Shown here in pieces: positions 25,563-35,327 of a stretch of DNA of 64,000 bases. A program made the translations under genes and the position numbers. Numbering within the stretch: the first letter of the stretch is position 1; each line of letters begins with the position of its first letter. The notes under the pieces are model-generated. The model saw nothing but the letters and a program-made list of their open reading frames with translations, ran no database searches and was not told where the DNA came from. The DNA is taken from NCBI RefSeq assembly GCF_900129635.1, contig NZ_FSRB01000001.1, positions 1,465,501-1,529,500 on the forward strand, written 5' to 3'. The DNA comes from Singulisphaera sp. GP187. GTDB lineage: Bacteria; Planctomycetota; Planctomycetia; Isosphaerales; Isosphaeraceae.

Positions 25563-27029
25563 TCAATCGATTCGCCATGAAGTGCCGTCGGCTCGGTCTT
25601 CGAGAGTGACGCCGAGGCTCGACAGCTTGTTACGAATCTCATCGGCCAACGCGAAGTTTTTCTCCTTCCGAACTTGTGCACGAAGATTCACCAGCAGGTC
25701 GAGCAGAGGGGCGGTGAGCCGATCCTGGTTGGTCTCGGGCTTGGCCAACGGCACGCGGAAGAGGCCGAGAAGCTGGGTCAGCTCCTTGAGAACGACCATG
25801 CCCGCCTTGTATTCCACGAGCGCGGGGCCTGACTGCGGAGTCAGGTCGTTGGCGAACCGGTTCAGGGCGTGAATCGTCTCGTAGAGTTCACCGATCGCGC
25901 CACCGGTGTTGAAATCATCGTCCATGGCGTCGAGAAAGCGCTGGCGGTGGGCGGCGATCTCGCCCAGGAGGGCCGACGCTCCCGGGTCGAACTCGCCCCG
26001 TCGGGTCGGCGCGGAGAGTTGATAGAAGCTCTCCCCGGTGATGCGTTCGAATCGCTCGAACCCCTTGAAGAAGGCTTGCAGGCCGCGCGCGAGTTCGTCG
26101 AGCCGCGAGGGTCCGTAGTCGATCGGCCGCCGGTAGTGGCTGGTCAGGAGGAGGGCGCGGATCGTGTCGGGCGAATGGGCCTCGAGCAGGTCGGCCATCA
26201 AGACGATCGTGCCGGGATCAGACTTGGAGATCTTCTTGCCGTCCTTGGTCAACAGGCCATTGTGCAGCCAGTAGGTGGCGAACGGCTGACCCGAGTACGA
26301 CTCGGACTGGACGACCTCGTTTTCGTGGTGGGGGAAGACCAGGTCGAGCCCGCCACCGTGGATGTCGAAGTGAGCGCCGAGGATCTTCATGCTCATGGCG
26401 GAGCATTCGATATGCCAGCCGGGGCGGCCCGGTCCCCACGGGCTCTCCCAGAACGGCTCGCCCGGTTTCGACCCCTTCCAGAGTGCGAAGTCGCCCGGGT
26501 GCCGTTTCACGACTGTCGGTTCGATCCGTGCACCCGCTTGGAGTTCCTCGGGGTCGCGATGGCTCAACTTGCCGTAGTCGGGCGCTTTCGACACGTCGAA
26601 GTAAACGTCGCCCGAGGACGGGTAGGCGAACCCCTTGTCGATCAGCCCTTGGGTCATCTCGATGATTTCGCCGATGTGGTCCGTCGCGCGGGGCATGTGG
26701 TCGATGCCGTCGACCCCCAGCGAACGGAGGCAGGCGAGGTAGTCTTCGGTGACTCGCTCGGCGAGTTCCTTGACCGTGGTCCCTTCCTTCTGGGCCTGCA
26801 CGATCAACTTGTCATCGACGTCGGTGATATTAACGACCCAGGTGGCCTCGTAGCCCAGATAGACCAGGTAACGCTTGATGGTGTCAAAGATGACGGGCCC
26901 GACCATGTGGCCGACGTGGCTGCGGGAGTAAACGGTGGGGCCACAGACGTACATGCCCACCGCGCCCGGGCGAACCGTCTGGAAAGCTTCTTTGGTCTGA
27001 GTCAGCGTGTTGTAGACGCGAAGCGACAT
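25563..27029 (-). CDS. cysS: Cysteinyl-tRNA synthetase
   Basis: 488 residues from the ATG at 27029 (MSLRVYNTLT). The class I HIGH-type motif is SRSHVGHM after MYVCGPTVY, whose Cys is a zinc ligand. ITDVDDKLI and the zinc-site pieces WHIECSAM and FPHHENE follow, and the KMSKS-type motif is KKISKS. It charges tRNA-Cys in the cytoplasm. The gene starts 77 bp after ispF in the same direction, so co-transcription is likely. Confidence 0.95.
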   Translation of the reverse strand: MSLRVYNTLTQTKEAFQTVRPGAVGMYVCGPTVYSRSHVGHMVGPVIFDTIKRYLVYLGYEATWVVNITDVDDKLIVQAQKEGTTVKELAERVTEDYLACLRSLGVDGIDHMPRATDHIGEIIEMTQGLIDKGFAYPSSGDVYFDVSKAPDYGKLSHRDPEELQAGARIEPTVVKRHPGDFALWKGSKPGEPFWESPWGPGRPGWHIECSAMSMKILGAHFDIHGGGLDLVFPHHENEVVQSESYSGQPFATYWLHNGLLTKDGKKISKSDPGTIVLMADLLEAHSPDTIRALLLTSHYRRPIDYGPSRLDELARGLQAFFKGFERFERITGESFYQLSAPTRRGEFDPGASALLGEIAAHRQRFLDAMDDDFNTGGAIGELYETIHALNRFANDLTPQSGPALVEYKAGMVVLKELTQLLGLFRVPLAKPETNQDRLTAPLLDLLVNLRAQVRKEKNFALADEIRNKLSSLGVTLEDRADGTSWRID

Positions 27030-27106
27030 AGCGGTCGGGCTCGGTTTCGTGACAGTTTGTGGAAGGAAGAACGTCGGCGGCCTTGGGCGAGCGATTACCG
27101 TGGCGA

Positions 27107-27589
27107 TCAGGCGGGTTCGGCCGCATTGAGCAGCACCACCGCCTCGCACGAGATGGCTTCGGCCCGGCCGATCGGTCCGACGTGCTCACCGGTCTTGGCC
27201 TTGATGTTGACGTCTTGCGCGGCGAGCCCCAAGAGGTTCGCCAGGTTGGTGCGCATCTCCGGCTTGAACGACGAGAGCTTGGGCTGTTGCGCGTGAATGA
27301 TGACGTCGCAGTTCACCGGCCGCCACCCTTCGCGGGCGACCCGGCTAACGACATCCCCGAGCAAGACGCTGCCGTCGAGACCGGCCCAGTGGGGGTCGGT
27401 ATCGGGGTAGTGCTCGCCGATATCGCCGAGCCCGGAGGCTCCCAACAGCGCGTCCGCCACGGCGTGCATGACGACGTCGGCATCGGAATGCCCGAACAGG
27501 CCGAGCGGATGCTCGATCCGGACCCCGGCCAGGATCAAGGGGCGTCCTTCCACCAGACGATGTGTGTCGTGACCGATCCCTACACGCAC
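27107..27589 (-). CDS. ispF: 2-C-methyl-D-erythritol 2,4-cyclodiphosphate synthase
   Basis: 160 residues, the normal length. The zinc-binding GHDTHRL at the N-terminus, FGHSDADVVMHA and the C-terminal KAKTGEHVGPIGRAEAI are the IspF signatures. It cyclises CDP-ME 2-phosphate in the MEP isoprenoid pathway as a trimer. It is the first gene of the leftward run into cysS. Confidence 0.95.
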   Translation of the reverse strand: MRVGIGHDTHRLVEGRPLILAGVRIEHPLGLFGHSDADVVMHAVADALLGASGLGDIGEHYPDTDPHWAGLDGSVLLGDVVSRVAREGWRPVNCDVIIHAQQPKLSSFKPEMRTNLANLLGLAAQDVNIKAKTGEHVGPIGRAEAISCEAVVLLNAAEPA

Positions 27590-28074
27590 GTGAAGATCCT
27601 GAACACCCTCGAAGTCAAGTCATTCCGCCCAATCGCGCGGCCGATCGTGGAAATCGTATCCGCTTCGGCCTTCCTTTGCCATCCCCGGTATCGCACGCCC
27701 CGCCGATCGCGGCGAAATCGACCGAGCACGGTCGGGGCGCCGTTGCGGCCGCGCCGCACTGGGAATGAAGTTTCAACATGGTCGGTCGCGGCCATTCCCA
27801 TTTTTTCCGGGTCGGCCTGTAGAATTGGGAAGAAAGGGTTGTAGAACTGGACAAAACCTCCGTAGATTCACGCCGACCTGGAAAACTTGAGAAATTTTTA
27901 AGTCGCGTCTGGCGATGCCTTTCCGACTCTCTGTATGGCGACCGGGACGATGTCGGCACACCCCGTGCTTATCTTTAATCTCGTTCGCCACGAGGGCTCG
28001 CCAAACCTGGTGCCGGCAACTCGGAAGCGACGGAATCGCAAGACTTTGGGAAGCCTGAATCAAGGAGCGATGAC
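27590..28074. other. Intergenic region between divergent ispF and csrA
   Basis: 485 bp with no supported gene. It must hold both promoters, but no strong sigma70 boxes stand out. AAGGAG at 28061-28066 is the csrA ribosome site. Confidence 0.4.
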
Positions 28075-28269
28075 ATGCTGGTCCTGAGCCGCAAGCTGAA
28101 CGAGAAGATCGTGATCGATGGTGGAATCGTCATCACGGTCGTCAAGATCGACCGCAACCAGGTTCGTCTGGGGATCGAGGCACCGGGCCACATTCCGGTC
28201 TACCGCGAAGAGATTCTCCCGCTCGCCCTGCTGGCCAAGGAACAAGAGGCACTCGCCGTCTGCTCCTGA
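28075..28269 (+). CDS. csrA: Carbon storage regulator CsrA, first tandem copy
   Basis: 64 residues, typical of CsrA. MLVLSRKLNEKIVI, ITVVKIDRNQVRLGIEAP and the RNA-contacting IPVYREEI are fully conserved. It binds GGA-containing hairpins in mRNA leaders as a homodimer. AAGGAG precedes the start. A near-identical second copy begins 74 bp downstream, indicating recent tandem duplication. No flagellar gene such as fliW lies beside it. Confidence 0.95.
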   Translation: MLVLSRKLNEKIVIDGGIVITVVKIDRNQVRLGIEAPGHIPVYREEILPLALLAKEQEALAVCS

Positions 28270-28343
28270 GCGATTCGGCGAACATCCGGTTCGGCATCGA
28301 AACCCATCGCCTTTTTTTCTGAAAAGCACTCACGGAGGCTGAC

Positions 28344-28538
28344 ATGCTGGTCCTGAGCCGCAAGCTGAACGAGAAGATCGTGATCGCTGGTGGGATCGTC
28401 ATCACGGTCGTCAAGGTCGATGGTCATCAGGTTCGCCTGGGGATCGAGGCACCTGAGCATATTCCGGTCTACCGCGAAGAGATTCTCCCCCACGCCCGCC
28501 AGGCCAGGGATCGGGAAGCGCTCGCGGTCTGTTCTTGA
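28344..28538 (+). CDS. csrA: Carbon storage regulator CsrA, second tandem copy
   Basis: 64 residues, differing from the first copy mainly at the C-terminal helix (LPHARQARDREALAV versus LPLALLAKEQEALAV) and at a few core sites (AGG for DGG, KVDGH for KIDRN). The RNA-binding residues of strand 1 and REEI are kept, so it should be functional. GGAGG precedes the start. The paralogues could form heterodimers or have diverged in partner binding; that is inference. Confidence 0.93.
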   Translation: MLVLSRKLNEKIVIAGGIVITVVKVDGHQVRLGIEAPEHIPVYREEILPHARQARDREALAVCS

Positions 28539-28650
28539 GGGGCTGAGCCCACAATCTCCTCGACAATCCTCGAGCCGTCGACTAGTTTAACATTCGTCAA
28601 ATGACGGACCGCTCATTGAATCTCGAGGCCAGGGTCGCGGAGAAACGCTC

Positions 28651-29874
28651 ATGCACGCAGACGATGTCTCCGGTTCCGAAGTCAATCGCCGCGGTTTTCT
28701 GCAAACCGGCGCCCTCGCTACCGCCTCGGCCATGACCGTGGCCTCAGCATCGGGAAGTTTGGCGGCACCGGCCGCGGAGAAGAAGACAATCCTGCCATTG
28801 CGTCCGCTGGGCAAAACCGGCGCCGACGTGACCATCCTCAACCTGGGAACCTGGCGCAGTCCGGGGACCGACCGCCTCCTTCGTTTCGCCTACGCCAACG
28901 GCGTGCGCTACTTCGACACGGCCAAGAGCTACGGCTCCGAACCGGCCATCGCGCGCTGGCTCCAAGCGATGCCTGAAGTCCGCAAAGAGATTTTCCTCGC
29001 GACCAAGGACCATCCCGTCTCGCCCCGGGACCTGATCCCGCAGCTCGACAGCCGGCTCGCCGCGCTTCAGACCGATTACCTGGATCTCTTGTTTATCCAT
29101 GGCATCGGCAGCGACTACGGCCCGCAATCGATGGACTGGCCCAAGAGCAAGGAACTGAAAGAGACGATCGAGACGATCAAGAAGTCGGGCAAAGCACGAT
29201 TCGTCGGGATCTCGTGTCATGACGCGAAACGGGCCGAGTACATCCAGGCGGCCGCCGACGGCGGATTCGTGGACGTGGTGATGCTCCAGTTCACCCCCTG
29301 GCTTGAAAAGGATGCTCCGCTGAACCGGGCGCTCGACGCCTGCCACAAGCGAGGCATCGGCCTGGTCTCCATGAAACAGGTCGCCGGCCACGGTGAGCTC
29401 GAGGACGTGGTCAAGCGGGTGCCCTCCCTCAAAGAGAAGGGGCTCACGCCTTACCAGGGCCTGCTGCACGCGATCTGGTCCGACGAACGGATCAGCTCCG
29501 CCTGCGTGTCGATGCGGAATACCGATCAGATTACCGAGGACAGCCTGGCGGCCACCAAATTCACGGCCATGAACCGCGCGGAGATCGAACAACTCCGCGA
29601 CGCTTGCTTGGCCGCCGGCCCGACGTTCTGTGCCGACTGTGATGGCCGCTGTGCGCGTGCCGCCGGAACCGACGCGGCGCTGGGTGATCTGACCCGACTG
29701 CTCACCTACCACGATCAGTACGGCTACCGAGGCGAAGCCAAGCGACTCTATGGCCTGATGGCGGAACGCGACCGCAATTGGGCGGGAGCCGACCTCGACG
29801 CCGCCCAGCGTGCCTGTCCGAACCGACTCGATTTCAGCGCACTGCTCCCCCGGATCGACCGTAACCTGGCCTGA
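28651..29874 (+). CDS. Tat-exported aldo/keto reductase with a C-terminal cysteine cluster
   Basis: 407 residues. A twin-arginine signal (NRRGFLQTGAL plus an Ala-rich stretch) covers residues 12-45. The AKR barrel follows, with tetrad residues in FDTAKSYGSE (Asp, Tyr), LATKDH (Lys) and LLFIHGIG (His). The C-terminus carries CADCDGRC and a later Cys, like the ferredoxin-type tail of some AKRs. Family members reduce carbonyls with NADPH; a folded, cofactor-loaded enzyme exported by Tat fits the planctomycete pattern. Substrate unknown. Confidence 0.85.
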   Translation: MHADDVSGSEVNRRGFLQTGALATASAMTVASASGSLAAPAAEKKTILPLRPLGKTGADVTILNLGTWRSPGTDRLLRFAYANGVRYFDTAKSYGSEPAIARWLQAMPEVRKEIFLATKDHPVSPRDLIPQLDSRLAALQTDYLDLLFIHGIGSDYGPQSMDWPKSKELKETIETIKKSGKARFVGISCHDAKRAEYIQAAADGGFVDVVMLQFTPWLEKDAPLNRALDACHKRGIGLVSMKQVAGHGELEDVVKRVPSLKEKGLTPYQGLLHAIWSDERISSACVSMRNTDQITEDSLAATKFTAMNRAEIEQLRDACLAAGPTFCADCDGRCARAAGTDAALGDLTRLLTYHDQYGYRGEAKRLYGLMAERDRNWAGADLDAAQRACPNRLDFSALLPRIDRNLA

Positions 29875-29908
29875 TCTTAGCAATCTGGTTCTGTTCCCCT
29901 GATGCGAC

Positions 29909-29938
29909 CTGACGGCCCGGAACCTTCCGGGCCGTCAG
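29909..29938 (+). terminator. Strong hairpin after the aldo/keto reductase gene
   Basis: A perfect 13-bp inverted repeat (29909-29921 and 29926-29938) with a 4-base ACCT loop, 34 bp after the stop. No U-run follows, but the stem is very GC-rich. Confidence 0.6.
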
Positions 29939-30159
29939 CATTTGCGCGCGATGCACAAGTGATTCTCGGTGCGATCGGGGGATTTCGCTTGAGTTTGCGA
30001 GGGGGGATCGACATATTACCCAGTGGCGCGAAGCGATAGGGACCTCGTCCGCTCTTGACGGGCGATTCACCGGACGCTTCACCACGAAGCCTCGGCGATG
30101 ACGCTCCGACGTTCGCAACAGTGCGAACCCGGATGGTTTCTGAACAAGGCTAGCGACCC

Positions 30160-30507
30160 ATGGGCAAAAACATCTACGTCGGCAACCTCCCCTATGACAC
30201 CACGGGTGATGACCTGAAGCAGCTCTTCGAGGCCTACGGAGCGGTCTCGAACGGCCAGGTCATCATCGACAAGTTCAGTGGACGCAGCCGTGGCTTCGGC
30301 TTCGTGGAGATGGACCACGACCACGAGGCGCAAGCCGCGATCGACGCGTTGAATGGAACCGACTACGGCGGGCGCCCGCTCACCGTCAACGAGGCCCGAC
30401 CGCGCGAAGCACGTAGTACCGGCAGTGGTCGGGGTGGTTACGGCGGCGGAGGCGGCGGGGGCTACAGGGGATCCTATGGAAGCAACGAGGGGGCTGGAGG
30501 TTACTGA
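30160..30507 (+). CDS. Glycine-rich RRM RNA-binding protein
   Basis: 115 residues. One RRM domain (residues 3-82) has RNP-2 IYVGNLPYD and RNP-1 RGFGFVEM. The C-terminal 30 residues are Gly/Arg/Ser/Tyr-rich, as in the small cyanobacterial and planctomycete Rbp proteins linked to stress or cold responses. It probably binds single-stranded RNA as a chaperone. It is separate from rpsU downstream; an imperfect hairpin lies near 30604-30642. Confidence 0.9.
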   Translation: MGKNIYVGNLPYDTTGDDLKQLFEAYGAVSNGQVIIDKFSGRSRGFGFVEMDHDHEAQAAIDALNGTDYGGRPLTVNEARPREARSTGSGRGGYGGGGGGGYRGSYGSNEGAGGY

Positions 30508-30696
30508 CGGTCGCTTTTTCCGCGACGAATCCGGGATTTAGCGGAGATCGGGGCTTGGACAAGAGCCGCCGCCTCGACTATACTCCGTAATCGCGATCGT
30601 TTACGAAAGAGAGGCCCGGTTGGTGCCGGTCTGCCTCTTTCGTGTCATTTCCCGCCGCTCGAACCGGTGGGAGCCTGGAAGTCGGGGGTTTTGCCT

Positions 30697-30885
30697 GTGG
30701 TGAAGTTACGGGTACGGTCCGGCGAGTCGATCCAGGAAGCGGTTCGTCGCTTCCGCAAACTCTGCGAGCGCAGCGGTCTCCGGAAGGAAATGCGGCGCAA
30801 GGCCTATTATGAGAAGCCCAGTGAGCGCCGCCGCCGTGAGGAACTGAAGCGTCTTCGCAAGGCTCGCCAAGCTGCCCGCGTTTGA
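30697..30885 (+). CDS. rpsU: 30S ribosomal protein bS21
   Basis: 62 residues from a GTG at 30697 ([16 protein letters not shown]), with GGGGG about eight bases upstream. [17 protein letters not shown] and the basic [15 protein letters not shown] tail are typical of bS21. A GTG three bases later is the alternative start. The in-frame start at 30667 adds ten unconserved residues. Confidence 0.9.
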   Translation: MVKLRVRSGESIQEAVRRFRKLCERSGLRKEMRRKAYYEKPSERRRREELKRLRKARQAARV

Positions 30886-31073
30886 TCGCCACGATCCGGG
30901 CCTGATTCGAATCGGCCCGAATCCTCTGACCGACGCGATTCTTCGACCAATCACCAAGCGGTCGAGACGGCTGCCACAACAGCGTATTGCTGTTCTGGCT
31001 TCCCTCTCGACCGCTTCGTCTTTTTCGAGAGCTGTTGAGACTCCCGAAATCCTCGAGGGTGAAGAGGACCGCC

Positions 31074-31499
31074 ATGAAAAGCATGGGTGCGACGGATACA
31101 TTCATCCAGGTGGCGAGTGACTGTGCCGTGAAATGCGGGGTCATTCCGATTGCGAAGGGCGAGCACAAATCGATCCCCGTCCTCCAGTATGAGCTGCTCT
31201 CCACTCACCCTTACCGCTACACCCACGATGACCTTCTCTACGAGGTCCACGTCAGGCACAAGTCAGTTCCGGCCGAAGAGCAGAAGGTCCGCGCCCAGGC
31301 GATCCGCGCGGAGTTGCTCGCGAAGCCGCACCCCTGCCTTCGGGCGTCGCTCCTCCCCAAAAAGTACGGCTGGGGGATTCATTACGATGGGCAGGGGCGT
31401 ATCGCGCTCTATCCCATGGAGTCGGACGCTTACCGACGCTTCGTACAGGGAGAGGGCGCGACCACATTGGTGATCGCACTCAGGAACAAGCGTGCTTGA
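31074..31499 (+). CDS. DUF6157-type protein of unknown function
   Basis: 141 residues from the ATG at 31074, with GAGGA five bases upstream. The N-terminal MKSMGATDTFIQVASDC, then VLQYELLSTHPYRYTHDDLLYEV and the C-terminal LPKKYGWGIHYDGQGRIALYP, match a widespread small cytosolic family listed as DUF6157, from memory. No catalytic motif is evident. The following 31500-31668 holds no gene. Confidence 0.7.
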   Translation: MKSMGATDTFIQVASDCAVKCGVIPIAKGEHKSIPVLQYELLSTHPYRYTHDDLLYEVHVRHKSVPAEEQKVRAQAIRAELLAKPHPCLRASLLPKKYGWGIHYDGQGRIALYPMESDAYRRFVQGEGATTLVIALRNKRA

Positions 31500-31668
31500 C
31501 CAAGTCTTCCCTTTGAAGTGTCTGGCCATGACTGTCTCCTATCACTACCGCCCGCTCGCTGAATGCGGCCTGACCGTTGACCACCGGAGGCCCCATCCAC
31601 GAACTCGGGTTTAGAACGACCACTGCGGCCCGTATACTGGAGGGACGATACCCAGAGCGAGGACCTTC

Positions 31669-32139
31669 ATGCCTCGTTGCAGGCCGTTCAAGCTCGTCGA
31701 TGCCATGATCCTGGTTGCCACCTCGGCCCTCGGGATGGCGGAGTTGCGTCCTGGGTGGAACCAGTTTCGGATGTTCTGGGCCGGCATCAACAGGGTTCCT
31801 ACCTGGCAAGCCTATGTCAGGATGGCCCAGAGTAGCTTGACTATCGTCCTCTTGAACCTCGCCGTGGCTTACGTCTGGATACGTTTGATCCCGCCCCGCC
31901 TACCCTGGCCGGACCTGATTCGTCAGCCAGGTATGCTCTTGTTAGTTCTCCTGATCGGACTCGCGTTCCTCTGCATGGTCCTGGCCGCGTTGGTCCCGCA
32001 GGTCGCTCAGACGAACATGATCATCGCCTTTGCTCTCGGGTTGTCCTGGGCTGCGGGATGCCGCCGTTATCGATCCCACGCCGAGTCGGGATGGATCGAA
32101 GTTCTAGAGCGCCTAACAGTTGGATGGCACGCCATTTGA
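31669..32139 (+). CDS. Small membrane protein of unknown function, tail replaced by IS630
   Basis: 156 residues with three or four hydrophobic segments (about residues 11-25, 55-72, 85-110 and 117-132). The last 12 codons lie inside the left end of the IS630-type element, which inserted at 32105, so the original C-terminus is lost. Unrecognised family. An ATG start with GAGGA about 10 bases upstream is plausible. Confidence 0.45.
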   Translation: MPRCRPFKLVDAMILVATSALGMAELRPGWNQFRMFWAGINRVPTWQAYVRMAQSSLTIVLLNLAVAYVWIRLIPPRLPWPDLIRQPGMLLLVLLIGLAFLCMVLAALVPQVAQTNMIIAFALGLSWAAGCRRYRSHAESGWIEVLERLTVGWHAI

Positions 32140-33115
32140 AAGGAGATCTGAGTTAGGAGGTGGCCGATGACACCCTATTCTCAAGATCTCCGACTGCGGG
32201 TCCTCGAGACGATCCAGCGCGGTGACGGGTCGGTACGCCAGATCGCGAAACGGTTCCTGGTCAGTATCTCCTTCGTCACACGCTTGCTCCAACTCCATCG
32301 CACGACCGGCTCGGTCGAACCCAGACCGCACGGCGGTGGCAACCCCGCCGTGCTCGGGTCCGAGGACTTGGAACGGCTTCGAGAATTGATCCGCCAGCAA
32401 CCCGATGCCACACTCGAGGAATGCCGCCAACGACTCGGCCTCTCGTGCTGCCTGATGACCATCTCGCGCGCCTTGAGCCAATTGGGGCTGCCGCGCAAGA
32501 AGAAGGTGCCCCGTGCCCAGGAGCAGGACCGCCCGGACGTCCAGGAGCAGCGGCGCGAATTCTGCGAGCGACTCGCTGGCGTGGACCCGAAACGCCTGGT
32601 TTTCGTGGACGAATGCGGGGCCAACACGGCGATGACCCGGACTTACGGCCGCGCCCCGGTGGGAGAACGCGTCTACTCCACGACGCCCGGGCACTGGGAT
32701 TCGATCACGCTGACCAGCGGGATGGGCCTCTCCGGGGTGACGGCGACGTTGGCCTTCCCGGGCGCCACCAACACCGACGTGTTCGAGGCCTACGTGGAAC
32801 AGGTGTTGGTCCCGGAGTTGAAGTCGGGGGACGTGGTGATCTGGGACAATCTCAAGCCGCACCAGTCGGAAGATGCGATCGAGGCCGTCGAGACGGCCGG
32901 AGCGGAGGTGGTGCCGTTGCCGCCGTGGAGTCCGGACCTGACACCGATTGAGGAGATGTTTTCGAAGGTCAAGGGTGCGATGAGGTCGGCGGCGGCGCGA
33001 ACGAAGGAGACGGTCTATGCGGCGTTCGGTTCGGCCTTGCATGACGTCACCCCCGAAAACATCGCCGGATGGTTCCAGGACCGTGCGGCGTATGCTATGC
33101 AACTGTGAGGCGCTC
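32107..33115 (+). mobile_element. IS630-family insertion sequence no. 1 (1009 bp)
   Basis: The ends are inverted repeats starting GAGCGCCT and extending imperfectly for about 27 bp. The element is flanked by TA on both sides (32105-32106 and 33116-33117), the IS630/Tc1 target duplication. It holds one full-length transposase. It truncates the membrane protein on the left and an ISAzo13-like remnant on the right. Confidence 0.9.
32167..33108 (+). CDS. IS630-family transposase
   Basis: 313 residues, single frame, preceded by TTAGGAGG. An N-terminal helix-turn-helix (SQDLRLRVLETI, SVRQIAKRFLVS) is followed by a DDE core: Asp in LVFVDECGANT, Asp in VVIWDNLKPHQS and Glu in PWSPDLTPIEEMFSKVK. It cuts and pastes at TA. 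Intact. Confidence 0.93.
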   Translation: MTPYSQDLRLRVLETIQRGDGSVRQIAKRFLVSISFVTRLLQLHRTTGSVEPRPHGGGNPAVLGSEDLERLRELIRQQPDATLEECRQRLGLSCCLMTISRALSQLGLPRKKKVPRAQEQDRPDVQEQRREFCERLAGVDPKRLVFVDECGANTAMTRTYGRAPVGERVYSTTPGHWDSITLTSGMGLSGVTATLAFPGATNTDVFEAYVEQVLVPELKSGDVVIWDNLKPHQSEDAIEAVETAGAEVVPLPPWSPDLTPIEEMFSKVKGAMRSAAARTKETVYAAFGSALHDVTPENIAGWFQDRAAYAMQL

Positions 33116-33117
33116 TA

Positions 33118-33283
33118 ACCGGATCGTCTTCGGGTCGCACTCCAGGACACCCGCGATGTATTCGACCCCGCCGTGCCCCAACTTCGCGGCCTCGATCGCC
33201 GCATACCGCCGCCGGTCGTTCTCTTTCAACGAGCCGAAGAGCCGTTTCATCATCCGTTGGACTGTCGGTGTGTAGGCTTCCAT
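33118..33283 (-). pseudogene. N-terminal remnant of an ISAzo13-like transposase
   Basis: From an ATG at 33283 with GGGAGG upstream, the frame reads KRLFGSLKENDRRRYAAIEA, then LGHGGVEYIAGVLECDPKTI, the N-terminal domain of ISAzo13-type transposases. It runs into the IS630 right end at 33117. The rest of the gene is not on the other side of IS630, so a deletion accompanied or followed the insertion. Confidence 0.6.
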
Positions 33284-33356
33284 GTGACCCTCCCGTATAC
33301 TCCCTCCAAAAATCTGGTCTGACATCCTAACCGATGCCAACCACGGAAGTTATCCC

Positions 33357-33919
33357 CGGCCTATTCCTATGTGCTGGCGGTGAAGGGGAATCAGCCCCTC
33401 CTGTTCGAGGGCATCATGGATTTCTTTGTGGACCACATGGACGACGACTTTGCCCGAGTGAAGGTGAGCCAGTATGAATCGAACGAGAAGGGGCATGGTC
33501 GCAAGGAGCACCGGAGTTACTACGTCTGCGACGTGCCCGATGACCTGGCCGATCGGGCCCGCTGGAAGGGTTTGAAGCAGATCGGCGTGGCGATCAGCGA
33601 GACGATTCGAGGTGGCAAGCCGTGCGATGAGGTCCGCTACTATATCTTGAGCAAGGAGATGAGCGCCAGGCAGTTCGGGGCGACGGTGCGAGGTCACTGG
33701 GGAATTGAGAATTCCTTGCATTGGCAGTTAGACATAACGTTCGGTGAGGATCAAAGTCGGATTCGTAAAGATCACGCCGACGCCAATTTTTCCATCGTCC
33801 GCCGCATGGCATTGAGCCTGCTCAAGAACGAGAAGAGCAAGAAGTTGGGGGTGAAGTCGAAACGACTCACTGCCGCCTGGAATGACGACTATCTCGAACA
33901 AGTGCTGTTTGGAACATGA
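33357..33919 (+). pseudogene. C-terminal remnant of an ISAs1-family transposase
   Basis: About 186 residues beginning YVLAVKGNQPLLFE and containing VRGHWGIENSLHWQLDITFGED near the end, the conserved C-terminal part of ISAs1/H-repeat transposases. The N-terminal half and start are missing. A GTG at 33371 lets an open frame be called, but the protein is only half the normal length of about 370. Confidence 0.8.
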
Positions 33920-34132
33920 CTTATGGTGCAATCGCCCTGTTCATTGGATCCGGCCTCAGATCATGCCACAACAGTGCGTTCAATGGCATTCATGAACGGA
34001 GGACGTGGATTGCCCATATTTCAACCAAACCTCCACTCAACCTGGCTCAATCTTAATAATTGGTCCGTAGAATCGTATCCGCTAACCGGGGGTACGATCC
34101 TACAACGCTTATACAAGGTTGAAAAGGCTGAG

Positions 34133-35218
34133 ATGTTGACCTACAAACCGAGGTCGGGCTTCACCCTGATCGAGCTTCTTGTCGTCATCGCAATCATTGC
34201 CGTGTTGATCGCCTTGCTCCTTCCCGCAGTCCAGGCGGCTCGCGAAGCCGCGCGCCGCGCGCAGTGCACCAACAACGTGAAACAACTGGGGCTAGCTTCG
34301 ACGAACGCCGAGTCGACGACCGGGGCTTTCATCCCCGGCTTCGGCCCCGACTTCAACGCCGCGGTCATCGGGGGAACGTGCGGCTCCCGCCCCAACGTGT
34401 TGGCCCAGCTCTTGCCGTATCTTGAGTTGTCCAGTACTTACAACGCGTTCAACTTTGAGTGGTGCCTCAGCGGCTATGGCCTGAGCACGGCCAACGGGAC
34501 GGCTCAGATGCAGATCGTCTCGGCGTTCAATTGCCCGTCGGATCCCAACGCCGTCAAGCTCTTCGACCTGGGTTACGCCAATTACTGCGGCAGTCTCGGG
34601 GCGACCGCGGCCCAGCGGATCGGCACGACGGCGGCCTCCTTCGAATCCAACAGCGCTCGTGCGGGTGTCTTCAACGTCATCGGCCTGGACACCACGGCTA
34701 CCACCTATCCCAACAAGAATCGGGCCCTGCCGGTCACGATCGCCTCGGTGACGGACGGTACCAGCAACACGAGCCTCTTCTCCGAGACCAAGCGCAGCAA
34801 GGCGGCCAATACCACCGCCGACGCCGCCGGGTGGACCTCCGGCATCCTGCCGACCGACCCGGTGAACTTCCTCTACATCAGCAACGGTGATCTCGGCGTG
34901 GCCCCCAATTGCTCCTACGGCGGGTCGGGGTACGCCGGCCGGCTCACCTACCGCGGCCAGCAGTACTACCGCAACCTGCCGATCTGCGGTTACTACAGCC
35001 ACACCCTGACCCCGAACTCGAAGTGGTTCGATTGCGGCGTCTTCGGTACGGCTTTCAACAACGGCCATATGGCGGCCAGGAGCTACCACTCCGGCGGCGT
35101 GAACGTGGGCTTCGCCGACGGCTCGGTCCGCTTCATCAAGGATGCGATCAGCCTGCCGACGTGGCTCGCCCTGGGCACCCGGGCCGCCGGCGAGGTCGTC
35201 AGTGCCGACTCATACTGA
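34133..35218 (+). CDS. DUF1559 prepilin-like surface protein
   Basis: 361 residues from the ATG at 34133 ([16 protein letters not shown]); an upstream in-frame start lies in IS debris. The N-terminus is a type IV prepilin-type cleavage/methylation motif, Gly before [33 protein letters not shown]. The body has the DUF1559 fold, and the C-terminal [19 protein letters not shown] is the family signature. These pseudopilins are strongly expanded in planctomycetes and are thought to be processed by a prepilin peptidase. The small lipoprotein that follows is a common companion. Confidence 0.93.
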   Translation: MLTYKPRSGFTLIELLVVIAIIAVLIALLLPAVQAAREAARRAQCTNNVKQLGLASTNAESTTGAFIPGFGPDFNAAVIGGTCGSRPNVLAQLLPYLELSSTYNAFNFEWCLSGYGLSTANGTAQMQIVSAFNCPSDPNAVKLFDLGYANYCGSLGATAAQRIGTTAASFESNSARAGVFNVIGLDTTATTYPNKNRALPVTIASVTDGTSNTSLFSETKRSKAANTTADAAGWTSGILPTDPVNFLYISNGDLGVAPNCSYGGSGYAGRLTYRGQQYYRNLPICGYYSHTLTPNSKWFDCGVFGTAFNNGHMAARSYHSGGVNVGFADGSVRFIKDAISLPTWLALGTRAAGEVVSADSY

Positions 35219-35327
35219 GGTGAGGGCTCCCGCGAGCCCGACGCCTCGTCTCGATGCTCGTTGGGAGGCGGCCTGATCGCCCCCTCCCATTCTTTTTTAG
35301 CACCTAATCCTCGGACTGACAGGCGAC

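Noticed and set aside
33923..34132. 70-residue N-terminal extension of the DUF1559 protein
   Set aside because: It lies in sequence just after the ISAs1 remnant and precedes a perfect prepilin leader start at 34133.
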